Source: Maribacter sp. (GTDB taxonomy: Bacteria > Bacteroidota > Bacteroidia > Flavobacteriales > Flavobacteriaceae). From it: DNA of 42,849 nucleotides. The stretch covers positions 1 to 42,849 of the forward strand of contig NZ_JADGES010000016.1 of assembly GCF_016744255.1 (NCBI RefSeq), in the 5' to 3' direction. The translations under genes were made by a program, and so were the position numbers. This document shows, piece after piece, positions 23,900-31,719 of the stretch; within the stretch, counting starts at the first letter, position 1, and every line of letters begins with the position of its first letter. The notes beneath the pieces are model-generated. The model made no database searches and was not told the origin of the DNA. It was given only the letters and a program-made list of their open reading frames with translations.

Positions 23900-24169
23900 A
23901 TGCCAGATTATAAATTTTTTCCAATGAATGAGCTACCTGAAAAAAGCGTAGACGACCCAAGTTTCAGTAAGACAGTACTTGTCTATGATAAAACCGATAA
24001 TAACCACGTATTCGAGAACCTTGGCTACTACGATTTTGAAAGTAGTGAATGGACTCATTTCGGGGATGAAAGTATGAAGTTAATATGTTGGTGTTATGTA
24101 CCTGACCCGAAAAAATTTATAAGCTCTAACGATTTAGAAATTGCCTTACATAGAGGTTACAGACCTTAA
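23900..24169 (+). CDS. Array gene 22, DUF551-like protein
   Basis: 89 aa. The order FFPMNELPEKS, TVLVYDKTDN, LGYYDFESSEW, CWCYVPDPKKF follows the DUF551 pattern ('W...LP....VLv......gyy....W......thW.plP.pP'), small phage and plasmid proteins of unknown function. Cassette arms GTTACCAATAGTTAA (23860-23874) and TTAATTATTGGTAAC (24166-24180) pair at 14 of 15 positions. Confidence 0.6.
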   Translation: MPDYKFFPMNELPEKSVDDPSFSKTVLVYDKTDNNHVFENLGYYDFESSEWTHFGDESMKLICWCYVPDPKKFISSNDLEIALHRGYRP

Positions 24170-24177
24170 TTATTGGT

Positions 24178-24459
24178 AACGTATAAGTATAACAAAAGTT
24201 AAGGATTATGAGAAGCAAAGCAATGACAGAAATGGTTAAAAACATACCATTAAAAACAAGGATAAAAGTAAGTACAGAAATGGCTTTTATAGACCTAATC
24301 ACAAAGTTAGGGTACAGACCTAATAAAATGTGGACTGATGATGAACAAGCCTTATTAGATAAGCTTTGCGGACTTGCTGACGAGTTAAGCACAGACCTTA
24401 TTAAAGAGTTTGAACAATGGCAAAAAGACGGAGAGCCTTAATTTTTGTTATACTATGTT
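24178..24459. repeat. attC-like site M (282 bp) with a gene inside
   Basis: Left arm AACGTATAAGTATAACAAAA (24178-24197) and right arm TTTTGTTATACTATGTT (24443-24459) pair over GTATAACAAAA and AAC. The 77-aa gene at 24208 fills the spacer. Confidence 0.7.
24208..24441 (+). CDS. Array gene 23, small helical protein
   Basis: 77 aa. Begins MRSKAMTEMVKNIPLKTRIK; middle block MWTDDEQALLDKLCGLADEL. Helical, no family recognised. Its stop TAA is two bases before the right arm of site M. Confidence 0.55.
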   Translation: MRSKAMTEMVKNIPLKTRIKVSTEMAFIDLITKLGYRPNKMWTDDEQALLDKLCGLADELSTDLIKEFEQWQKDGEP

Positions 24460-24493
24460 ATATGACGAAGCGTGTAAATATTAAAATACCATT

Positions 24494-24646
24494 ATGAAAG
24501 CAAAGTCCAAAATAGAAAACTGTAACAACGAGTTTAGCGAATTAAAGCGAAGTGTACTGTTAAAATGCTATAAAGGCAGTAATTTTAGCAAGTGCCAGAA
24601 CATTGATAAAAATACAGGGAACTGTAAAAATTGTATAGCATTTTAA
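24494..24646 (+). CDS. Array gene 24, 50-aa Cys-rich protein
   Basis: ATG at 24494, TAA at 24644-24646. Five Cys (NCNN, LKCYKG, SKCQN, NCKNCIAF), probably a small metal-binding or disulfide protein. Cassette arms GTTATATG (24457) and CATATAAC (24650) are a perfect 8-bp pair. Last cassette before the recombinase. Confidence 0.5.
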   Translation: MKAKSKIENCNNEFSELKRSVLLKCYKGSNFSKCQNIDKNTGNCKNCIAF

Positions 24647-24649
24647 TTG

Positions 24650-24675
24650 CATATAACTCCCCTATATCCACACCT
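24650..24675. other. attI-like end of the array next to the recombinase
   Basis: CATATAAC followed by TCCCCTATATCCACACC. It has the AAC junction and a CTATAT element like other left arms, but no right-arm partner before the recombinase gene, 66 bases away. Read on the minus strand it is ...GGATATAGGGGA-GTTATATG, with the recombinase divergent from the array: the position of attI in an integron. Assignment by position only. Confidence 0.4.
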
Positions 24676-24740
24676 TTTTAAAAATAAATCATTAAGAGTC
24701 AGATAAATAGCAAATAAACTCAAAAACATATTAAAGCAAG

Positions 24741-25604
24741 ATGGAAAATTACATATCGGAATACAAAAATTACTTGTTAATAACAGGAAAAGCGGAAACA
24801 ACGGTAAAGCAATACACCTCTATAATAGTTCGGTTTTTAGAAGAATACCCAAAACCAAAAAGTATTACAAAACCGCAATTAATACAATTTATGTTAAGAA
24901 GGGGAGCGGCAAGGACTATAAAGCAAGCGCATGGAGCATTGAACCATTTTTTTGTAGGGGTATTAAATTCTAGAGCTATAAAAAAGATACCACAGCCTAA
25001 AGTGTCCGATTTCATCCCAAATATTCTATCGGAAATAGAAATTCAGCAGGTAATATCTAATATTCCAAATTTAAAGCATGAAGCAATAATACAATTACTG
25101 TATAGTTGTGCGCTTAGAATAGGTGAAGTAATTAATCTAAAGGTGGTCGATATTGGCAAGACTAAAAATGTAATAAAAATAGTATCAGGTAAAGGCAATA
25201 AAACCGCATATGTACCAATACCAGAAGCAACAAAGAATCTACTAAGAGAGTATTATATAAAATACAAACCAAAAATGTATCTATTCGAGGGGCAAAACGC
25301 ACCAAAATACAGCACCTCTAGTATTCGTAAAATATTAAAAAAGGCATTAATAAAAACAAATATTACAAAAAATATACGAGTACACGATTTAAGACATTCC
25401 AGGGCTACCCATTGGTTAGAAGCCGGAATGGATATTAAATTTGTACAACAAATATTACGACATAAAAAACTAGAAACTACAGAGCGTTATCTGCATTTAA
25501 CAACCGATTCTTTAGAATACGCCATGGTATCCGCAGACAATAATATAAAAGAAAGATATTTAATACCATATACTACAGATAACAGAAAAACCATTGCAGC
25601 TTAA
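24741..25604 (+). CDS. Tyrosine recombinase, candidate cassette integrase
   Basis: 287 aa, XerC/D-like size. SAM-like core-binding domain (residues 1-90, TVKQYTSIIVRFLEEYPKPK) and a full catalytic domain: Arg126 (CALRIGEVINL), Lys151 (SGKGNKTAYVP), His215-x-x-Arg218 (HDLRHSRATH), His241 (LRHKKLETTERY) and nucleophile Tyr250. The IntI-specific insertion before the HxxR block is not evident, so this is not a classical integron integrase. It sits directly beside the cassette array, and the prophage has a different integrase beside the tRNA. Alternatives: a resolvase for phage dimers, or an unrelated passenger. Confidence 0.85.
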   Translation: MENYISEYKNYLLITGKAETTVKQYTSIIVRFLEEYPKPKSITKPQLIQFMLRRGAARTIKQAHGALNHFFVGVLNSRAIKKIPQPKVSDFIPNILSEIEIQQVISNIPNLKHEAIIQLLYSCALRIGEVINLKVVDIGKTKNVIKIVSGKGNKTAYVPIPEATKNLLREYYIKYKPKMYLFEGQNAPKYSTSSIRKILKKALIKTNITKNIRVHDLRHSRATHWLEAGMDIKFVQQILRHKKLETTERYLHLTTDSLEYAMVSADNNIKERYLIPYTTDNRKTIAA

Positions 25605-25637
25605 TAAAAAAACAAATAATTCTGTAAATAATTAACC

Positions 25638-26060
25638 CTAATACACCTCCCCTATTTGGGTTAAAAAAGTAACTACCTCTTTCGGGTGTAAATATTTCTT
25701 CTGCAAAGACCTAGCACGTAACATATTTCTGTTTTCGCTAATAATAGTATTAATCATTTGTACAAATTCTGGCTGGCAAACCACAGAAAGCCTAGTTCTA
25801 AGTGTCTTTTTATCTGTTCCTTGTGTGTTTATTACAATTAATTTTCCATACCCCTCTAGCGGCTCCCCAATCTTTTCTAAAAAAGCAATAACCTCATTAC
25901 TTCTAATAAATTGAACATGTTTAACCGTATCTATAGGAACCCCTCTTTTTTCTGCCATAATAGGGTTAATAAGGTTGGCAAATTCTTTTTTCCCCATAGA
26001 CGGAAATTTGCGTAAAAGTTTCTGCTTTGCAATTCGGTAAGAATTAAATTTTAAAATCAT
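25638..26060 (-). CDS. Reverse-strand protein, candidate regulator
   Basis: 140 aa, basic. Begins MILKFNSYRIAKQKLLRKFP. Two related halves are visible: KEFANLINPIMAEKRGVPID..FIRSNEVIAFLEKIGEPLEG and EFVQMINTIISENRNM..YLHPKEVVTFLTQIGEVY, an internal duplication. No known family. It is divergent from the late operon across a 300-base spacer with short direct repeats, so a late-gene regulator is plausible. Confidence 0.6.
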   Translation of the reverse strand: MILKFNSYRIAKQKLLRKFPSMGKKEFANLINPIMAEKRGVPIDTVKHVQFIRSNEVIAFLEKIGEPLEGYGKLIVINTQGTDKKTLRTRLSVVCQPEFVQMINTIISENRNMLRARSLQKKYLHPKEVVTFLTQIGEVY

Positions 26061-26359
26061 ACTACGGTGGTTTTGGTGAATATCCTTACAACAAAAATAC
26101 TAAAACAAGCAAATTTTAAACCCAAATTTTAACCGCAAACATCAAAAACGCATCCAACCCAAGAAAAACGAGCCTAACCCAACAAAAACGGGTTTTAACC
26201 ACTTGCATTATCAACATCTTTGGTTTATGGTATTGGACTACAAAGCTATTGGAGTGTAAAACTTAGACAGGTTTACACTCCTAGCTTCTTCCAAAATAAC
26301 CAAGCACAAAGATCATTGAAAGGTTGAGTTACGAAATAGTTAACAAACAGGCTAAAAGA
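26061..26359. promoter_or_regulatory. Late control region with short direct repeats and a perfect hairpin
   Basis: Two tandem copies of an approximately 18-bp element (CCAACCCAAGAAAAACGAG and CTAACCCAACAAAAACGGG, at about 26155-26192) and a looser copy upstream. Further right is GAGTGTAAA (26252-26260) / TTTACACTC (26272-26280), a perfect 9-bp inverted repeat with an 11-base loop and no T tract, so more likely an operator than a terminator. The region probably contains the late promoter and could contain an origin. Confidence 0.5.
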
Positions 26360-28063
26360 ATGCTTCAAAATGGAGCGCAGTACAATCGTTTTTTTAAAAA
26401 AAGCAGTTGTGCTCCTCGGTATCTTGGAGAATCGGACACTTTGTTTACGGTGCGCCAAATGAAAAAATGGGCAATTAAAAATGTTGATCAAACAAAAGAT
26501 TTAGCATTATCCCTTTTTTCGGGCAAAGAGCTAGCGCAAACAGCGGCTTTAATTTACAGATTCTTGTATAATCATATTCAGTACGAGTTAGATGGCAAGA
26601 AACAAAATTTAAGGTCTCCAGCTTGCAGTTGGGCAACAAGAGAACAAGGGGTAGATTGTAAGAGCTACAGCATTTTTGCAAGTACCATTCTAAGCAATTT
26701 AGGGATTAAACATTATTTCCGAAGAGTAAAACAGCCAAATCCAAATTGGCTAGTTAGTAAAGACGGAATTAACCCTAAACATTGGACCCATGTCTACATC
26801 GTAGTTCCAAGAAACCAAAAGAGTTTAAAAGTAGAAAACCCTAGCGATTATCTAGTAATAGATGCTACGGTACACGATAATAAAGAAGTTCGTTTCACAC
26901 AAAAAAGTGATGAATTAATGAGTAAAGTAAGTTTACCACATTACGGATTGCAAGGAGCAGCACCAAGACAAAATGGACTTGGAGGATCTTGTTCATGTTC
27001 TCCAAAACGAACAACAACCACACCCTCAAGAATACCACTAACATTACAAAGAATTTCTAGAGAATCGGATAGAACAGCTATGCGTGGCGGAGAAATGTTA
27101 AGAGCACCCTTAAACTACTCACATGGATTAGGGGCTTCTGAGTTTTGGAAAGATGTTTTTGTAGTTGGTTCTAGTGCAGCCGGCTCTTTTGGTGGGTCTG
27201 GAAGCTCTGGCGGGTCTGGCTCTAAAGGTGGCGATTGGGCTAATGCAGCAACAGGGGTAGTTTCCTCTGGTGTGCAAGGAGCAAAAAATAACCAAATGCT
27301 TGTAAGTCAAGGCACAAGAGAGCAGCGGTTATCACAAATAGGAAGAACAGGAGCAACCTCTTCTACTATAAAATCTATAGGTATTGCCGCAGCACCGTAT
27401 ACATACGGTATTACAGCAGTACTAGCGTTAGTGCCATCGGCATGGTACGAAAAAGTTTTGGGACAATGGTTTTCTGGTGGTTTTAAATGCATAGGCTCTT
27501 CTTGGACAGAAAAAAGAGCTAAACAAACGGTAGCTATAGAGGCAGAGTATTTAAAATCGGAAGCCGCATCTGTTTTTTACAAAATGGAAACAGGGACAAT
27601 TGCAGAGATAGAAACTGCAATAAATGCGTGGATGGAGTTCTTTTATTCTGTTCGCAGCACAGAAAGGCATTGGCTAAGTTCTTCCGCCAAAGACTGTACT
27701 AAAAAGGGATTATTTCTTCTCGTTAAATCCTTAGACGAATCAAAGAAAGAAATAGTATCCCACTTTAAGCAAGGTATAGCCAGATACGGACATTTATTAG
27801 CAAATTCAGGAACAAAGACGGTTAAATACCCTCCAGAAAAACACACAGGAAGACATTCTTTATCTAAAGAAGTAGAGCAATTTAAAATACAATTAAACCC
27901 ATCGGCTAAAAGCACGGACCAAATTAATAAAGCCGTAGCCACAACATACGATGGAACCAACAAAAATATTACCCCTGTAGTACAACAGGCAGGCATGGGT
28001 AAAATAGGAATAGTACTTATGGCAGCCTTAGCAGGTGGTGCCTATATGTATAAAAATAGTTAG
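26360..28063 (+). CDS. Transglutaminase-like cysteine protease/structural protein with C-terminal membrane anchor
   Basis: 567 aa from the ATG at 26360 (a TTG at 26324 would add 12). Residues about 75-180 form a transglutaminase-like fold with a complete triad: Cys100 (GVDCKSYSIF), His144 (HWTHVYIVV) and Asp168 (YLVIDATV). A Gly/Ser-rich linker follows, then a helical region, and the last 22 residues are a membrane span (IGIVLMAALAGGAYMYKNS). First gene of the late operon. A maturation protease or a cross-linking/entry enzyme of the virion is likely. The tail anchor links it to the other anchored late proteins. Confidence 0.65.
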   Translation: MLQNGAQYNRFFKKSSCAPRYLGESDTLFTVRQMKKWAIKNVDQTKDLALSLFSGKELAQTAALIYRFLYNHIQYELDGKKQNLRSPACSWATREQGVDCKSYSIFASTILSNLGIKHYFRRVKQPNPNWLVSKDGINPKHWTHVYIVVPRNQKSLKVENPSDYLVIDATVHDNKEVRFTQKSDELMSKVSLPHYGLQGAAPRQNGLGGSCSCSPKRTTTTPSRIPLTLQRISRESDRTAMRGGEMLRAPLNYSHGLGASEFWKDVFVVGSSAAGSFGGSGSSGGSGSKGGDWANAATGVVSSGVQGAKNNQMLVSQGTREQRLSQIGRTGATSSTIKSIGIAAAPYTYGITAVLALVPSAWYEKVLGQWFSGGFKCIGSSWTEKRAKQTVAIEAEYLKSEAASVFYKMETGTIAEIETAINAWMEFFYSVRSTERHWLSSSAKDCTKKGLFLLVKSLDESKKEIVSHFKQGIARYGHLLANSGTKTVKYPPEKHTGRHSLSKEVEQFKIQLNPSAKSTDQINKAVATTYDGTNKNITPVVQQAGMGKIGIVLMAALAGGAYMYKNS

Positions 28064-28086
28064 TTAATAAATTAAAATTAGTAAAT

Positions 28087-28536
28087 ATGAAAACCAGTAC
28101 ACCAAGTACAAAGAAAGTTAGCAAGACTGCCATTTTGGTAGGTTCTGCTATACCTGGGGCAATGTTCTCTAAAGGTGTTGCAACACTTGTTCCAGGAGGA
28201 AAATTAGGAAAATTAGGAATTGCAGTAGTTGCAGCATTAGGAGCAGCATCTATTACAGGAACCACAACAGGAGCAGAAGCTGCAAGAGGAGCCTTAATAG
28301 GGGCATCTGTACAACAAGCAGGTGAAGTAATCCTCGAAACGGTGCAGCCGATTGTGGAAAAGTATGTAGATAGCGGAGAGCCATCTAAATTAAAAGAGTT
28401 CGCAAGCAAAGCCGTAGGCCTTTCTAGTCCATCTAGTTTTTACGACCCAAGGCAATTGCAAGAGGCTGTTTATCAGGAGCCAGAATATTTAGGAAATCCT
28501 GACCCCTACCCTGCAAGTGGTCAATTTGGAGTATAA
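28087..28536 (+). CDS. Small Gly/Ala-rich membrane protein, probably structural
   Basis: 149 aa. A long hydrophobic Gly/Ala stretch (residues about 15-80, KLGKLGIAVVAALGAASITG) with glycine-zipper spacing suggests one or two membrane helices; the C-terminal 50 residues are hydrophilic and Pro/Tyr-rich. Between the transglutaminase-like protein and the capsid candidate. Possibly a virion membrane protein. Confidence 0.5.
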   Translation: MKTSTPSTKKVSKTAILVGSAIPGAMFSKGVATLVPGGKLGKLGIAVVAALGAASITGTTTGAEAARGALIGASVQQAGEVILETVQPIVEKYVDSGEPSKLKEFASKAVGLSSPSSFYDPRQLQEAVYQEPEYLGNPDPYPASGQFGV

Positions 28537-28615
28537 TATATAATTTTTTTTAAGAAGCATAGAATTGTTGCCATTACCATGAAAATAATTTTAAACAATC
28601 TTAAAAAATAAGAAA

Positions 28616-29215
28616 ATGAATAATTTAATAGGTCATTTGACCGTAGTAGAATTTTTAAAAACAATAGTAGGTTTTTTTAGCACTTCTTTAATACAAGCAA
28701 TGGGAGCACAGGGCGGTGTATTCTTAGACCCAGCAGATTTATATGTAAAGAAAAAAATTGCATTAGGCAATACAAGAGTTAAGTTGTTAGATGTTAACTC
28801 TATACAATTAGATGGTGTTTGTTCTTTCGATTCTAGAGGAAAGTTAGACCAAAATAGAGCCGCAGTATTTAGTAGAATAGCAATCCGTTATGGAGAAGGG
28901 GCTGCAGATGCATCGCCAGGTTCTATTAACTATAATAAAGCTTTGCCGGCACCTTTATCTAATGCAGATATTGAAATAGTTCAAAAAGGACGCGTTGTAT
29001 TACGTAAAAGTGTATCCTCTTTTGCAACTTTTGGGACTGCTACAGAAGTTGGTGCAGACTACTTAAACTTAGAAAGCTTAAGGTATTTAATTGATGATGA
29101 AGATGTAGAAATTAATCTTCTTTTCCCTGACGGCGTTGCAATGCAAGCAGAAGGAGCTGCTACTACTCCTTACATCTACGTTACTATTGCTGCTTTAGTA
29201 ACAAGAAAGAAATAA
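28616..29215 (+). CDS. Candidate major capsid (structural) protein
   Basis: 199 aa. After a short hydrophobic N-terminus (TVVEFLKTIVGFFSTSLIQA), the chain is dominated by alternating beta strands (VKKKIALGNTRVKLLDVNSI; YIYVTIAALVTRKK) in the manner of a single jelly-roll. It has a long untranslated leader and its own strong terminator (29243-29270) inside the late operon, as expected for the most abundant virion protein. No similarity to HK97-type capsids is seen. The assignment rests on position, the private terminator and the beta pattern. Confidence 0.45.
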   Translation: MNNLIGHLTVVEFLKTIVGFFSTSLIQAMGAQGGVFLDPADLYVKKKIALGNTRVKLLDVNSIQLDGVCSFDSRGKLDQNRAAVFSRIAIRYGEGAADASPGSINYNKALPAPLSNADIEIVQKGRVVLRKSVSSFATFGTATEVGADYLNLESLRYLIDDEDVEINLLFPDGVAMQAEGAATTPYIYVTIAALVTRKK

Positions 29216-29242
29216 CATCTAGAAAGTACATTTTATTTAAAA

Positions 29243-29270
29243 AACCCACCTATTTGGGTGGGTTTTTTTG
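29243..29270 (+). terminator. Rho-independent terminator after the capsid candidate
   Basis: Perfect stem AACCCACC / GGTGGGTT, loop of six, then TTTTT. It separates the capsid candidate from the downstream structural genes. Confidence 0.85.
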
Positions 29271-29295
29271 TTACTAATTCTTAAAAATAAGCACA

Positions 29296-29643
29296 ATGAA
29301 TATTGTATATAAAACAATAAATCTAACCATCCAACCAAATCAAAATTTTGCAGAAGTAAAAACTTCTTTGCCTTATGGAAAATGTATTGGAATGACGATT
29401 ATAACAACAACAACTCCAGAACCAAATGAGATTGTAAACTTAACAATTTTAGATGGTGGTAATGAAATAGTTGAAGGTAGCGATTTTCGTTTATCGAAAA
29501 AAACAACTGCTGGTAAATGGATTGATTCCCTTAGGCCTATGAGCTTTAATTGCAATCGTAATATAACTACAAGACTATCTTCTGAAAACCCCTTGCCAGG
29601 AGGATTAAAAACACAAGTATTGTATTACATAATTCAGCAGTAG
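29296..29643 (+). CDS. Beta-rich virion-type protein, unknown
   Basis: 115 aa, almost wholly beta (YKTINLTIQPNQNFAEVKTS; QVLYYIIQQ). Could be a minor capsid or penton protein given its position after the capsid candidate. No family recognised. Confidence 0.5.
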   Translation: MNIVYKTINLTIQPNQNFAEVKTSLPYGKCIGMTIITTTTPEPNEIVNLTILDGGNEIVEGSDFRLSKKTTAGKWIDSLRPMSFNCNRNITTRLSSENPLPGGLKTQVLYYIIQQ

Positions 29644-29665
29644 ATAATAATTAACTATTCATTTT

Positions 29666-30022
29666 ATGAGCTTATTAAAAGTTTTGTTAACCACATTAAT
29701 TTTAACCGAAACAGATAATTCTTATTCGTTAAACGGAATGATGAATCCTCATTTTTTTAATGAGGGAAAATCTACGGTTGTTATAAATCATCAGGAAGTT
29801 TTACCAGGAGATATTTATCCGGTACAATTTGAAGGCATGGTGCTAAGTGGAACAATCAATATTAAGTTCAAAGATGAAATAGATATAGCAACTGGAGAAC
29901 AAAAATTGAATAAACTGGTACTTAACTACGGTATGGTCGTAGGAGAAATAGACACCTCTACAGAAGGTGCCTCAAAAAATAACCAAGGACAAAGCCAAGG
30001 TTACGGCGGTAGTTGTTCTTAA
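29666..30022 (+). CDS. Small beta protein with Gly/Gln-rich tail
   Basis: 118 aa. Beta-rich body (STVVINHQEVLPGDIYPVQF) and a low-complexity end (NNQGQSQGYGGSCS). No family recognised. In the late cluster, 14 bases before the next gene; probably a minor structural protein. Confidence 0.5.
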   Translation: MSLLKVLLTTLILTETDNSYSLNGMMNPHFFNEGKSTVVINHQEVLPGDIYPVQFEGMVLSGTINIKFKDEIDIATGEQKLNKLVLNYGMVVGEIDTSTEGASKNNQGQSQGYGGSCS

Positions 30023-30036
30023 TAATCCCTTAACAA

Positions 30037-31050
30037 ATGCAAAATACACCTAAGAGTTTTGATGATGTAGTACAAAGTTGGGAATCTTTTTTAAGAGGAG
30101 ATTCTAAGCGAGTATTGCGCATACAAAATTTAGACACAAACGTTTGGGTGGTACAAAAAGGAAAATCCAAACCCTCTTTGTTTTCTTTAAAAGACATGAC
30201 TACAACGCATAGTACTATAGCCAAATGGGTAGATGCTATGATAGTGGAGTTTGGCTTAAAGAATATAAAAGTTCTTTTTAGAAAACTATCTGGTGGCAAT
30301 GGTACAGCAACAGAGCCAAATTATGTAGACACAACTTACAATGTAACTAGTAGATATGAGCTTTTAACAAAACACCAGAACGCACAAGTTGTAGTGCAAC
30401 CAGAAGTGGTAAAAACTATAACACCTATGGACAACCAAATACCTTTACATACAGCACCAATAGTTAGCCATGCTCCAATGCAGCAGCAACAAAATTTTGC
30501 GCCACAACAAGACTTTGGATTAGGAGCAGCAGCAATGCGGTCCGTTGGTGGTGCAGCAAATTCCGCATTAGCTGCCGGAATGGGTTTAGCGGAATTTATA
30601 GAGCTAAAGAAAAATGCAGAAAGAGCAGAAGAATACAGAACTAAAGCAAGAAGGTTAGAAGATGAAGTGCATAGCCTTACTACACGTAACCGTGAGTTAG
30701 AATCTTCGGCATTTTTAGCCAAGCAAGAACTAGACCTCGCTATACGTTCCGAGCAATTAAATAAAAAAACTTGGTTAGATGGTGATGGCGCTCAAAAAAT
30801 ATTAGAACTAGCTCCAGCATTTATGCAGGGCATGCAATCCCAACAGCCACAAGCAGGTTTAGCAGCTCCAAGTAATGCTAGTCCAGAAAAACAAAAAATT
30901 ATAGGGTATTTAGAAGATGAAGCAATTACAGAAAATATGCTGCCATTGATAGAGCAAACTATTTTCTTGTTAGCAGCAACACCAGAATATGCCCAAAAAT
31001 TAAACCAACTAAACATTACAGAATATGCCACAGCAAACGGTAACGGTTAA
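30037..31050 (+). CDS. Late coiled-coil protein
   Basis: 337 aa. N-terminal globular part (residues 1-110), a Gln/Pro linker (MQQQQNFAPQQDFGLGAA), then a coiled coil (residues about 190-245, ELKKNAERAEEYRTKARRLE) and a helical C-terminus. It contains no Walker motif, so it is not a packaging ATPase. Scaffold or minor virion protein are possible. It overlaps the next gene by 26 bases. Confidence 0.5.
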   Translation: MQNTPKSFDDVVQSWESFLRGDSKRVLRIQNLDTNVWVVQKGKSKPSLFSLKDMTTTHSTIAKWVDAMIVEFGLKNIKVLFRKLSGGNGTATEPNYVDTTYNVTSRYELLTKHQNAQVVVQPEVVKTITPMDNQIPLHTAPIVSHAPMQQQQNFAPQQDFGLGAAAMRSVGGAANSALAAGMGLAEFIELKKNAERAEEYRTKARRLEDEVHSLTTRNRELESSAFLAKQELDLAIRSEQLNKKTWLDGDGAQKILELAPAFMQGMQSQQPQAGLAAPSNASPEKQKIIGYLEDEAITENMLPLIEQTIFLLAATPEYAQKLNQLNITEYATANGNG

Positions 31051-31216
31051 AGAAACAAGTCCTATGGTAGACTTTAAGCGTAAAAATTGTATGGAAACAA
31101 TTAATACGCTTACAGACACAGAACTAAAGAATTTAGAAACCCTTTTAAAAAGCGCAAAAGCAAGAGGTTATTTAGGAAATAATCTAAAGTTTATGAAGCT
31201 AAAAATATTTATCTAG
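31025..31216 (+). CDS. Small late protein, unknown
   Basis: 63 aa, overlapping the previous gene by 26 bases, basic and helical (LTDTELKNLETLLKSAKARG). Three bases before the next start. No family recognised. Confidence 0.45.
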   Translation: MPQQTVTVKETSPMVDFKRKNCMETINTLTDTELKNLETLLKSAKARGYLGNNLKFMKLKIFI

Positions 31217-31219
31217 AAA

Positions 31220-31717
31220 ATGGCAAAATCTACAGCAATAACAAAAGTAGCTACTACAACGAAAAATGCGCTTCAAAACACGGGCAAGGCAATAGCCAGC
31301 AACCCAAACACAACGTTATATGTAGGTTTAGGACTTCTTTCTGTTTTTGCTGTTTACCAAATAACTAAATATTTAAAACCAGACACAAGTTCTGGAGGAG
31401 GAAATTTAGATAAAAGTAACCGTGTTCCTTATGGAGCCACAATTTCTGAAAATCAAGCAGAAGTTATTGCGGCCGCACTACATCAAGCAATGGTAGTATG
31501 GAACGGTACTAATGAAAATAGAATATACGAGCTTTTAACAGGAAAAAACAAAAAGGATTTTTCTATGATAAGTAATTCCTTCGGAAAGCCAAGATATGAT
31601 GATTTTGGAGATGCATATTTTCCATTTCCAAAAAAATCTTTAAGCTATTGGCTGTATTCAGAACTAGAAGATGATGAGATTTTAAAATTAAAACAGGTAA
31701 TGCCAAATGTAATTTAA
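31220..31717 (+). CDS. Membrane-anchored protein with an annexin-repeat-like domain
   Basis: 165 aa. One span near residues 31-52 (TTLYVGLGLLSVFAVYQITK), then a soluble domain (residues 70-165): ENQAEVIAAALHQAMVVWNG, RIYELLTGKNKKDFSMISNS, WLYSELEDDEILKLKQVM. This layout resembles the annexin-like unit of Bacteroidota proteins ('...a..l..am...GTde..i...l..l...d...v...fg...y......l..wl..els..el..l'). Resemblance is by pattern only. Late cluster, three bases from both neighbours. Confidence 0.5.
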   Translation: MAKSTAITKVATTTKNALQNTGKAIASNPNTTLYVGLGLLSVFAVYQITKYLKPDTSSGGGNLDKSNRVPYGATISENQAEVIAAALHQAMVVWNGTNENRIYELLTGKNKKDFSMISNSFGKPRYDDFGDAYFPFPKKSLSYWLYSELEDDEILKLKQVMPNVI

Positions 31718-31719
31718 TT

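Larger units (their letters stand above)
16229..24740. mobile_element. Integron-like gene cassette array within the prophage
   Basis: About 20 very small ORFs, mostly rightward and without early- or late-gene families, separated by structured spacers. From about 17463 to 24657 the DNA forms a chain of inverted repeats. A right arm ending in GTT is followed by a gene-specific arm that pairs with an arm just before the next AAC. That AAC begins a left arm of the type AACG...(G)CTATG, which pairs with the next right arm (TATAGG..T.TTGTT). Gene-spanning arms are 8-19 bp, and at least nine of them are perfect or have one mismatch. In an excised circle both arm sets would join into one long palindrome, as in an integron attC site. 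One unit is duplicated exactly. A tyrosine recombinase adjoins the right end. Not seen: a classical conserved R-box consensus. Confidence 0.65.

Noticed and set aside
16229-24740. A CRISPR array
   Set aside because: Repeats are not constant direct repeats with unique spacers. The arms are inverted, vary from site to site, and enclose ORFs.
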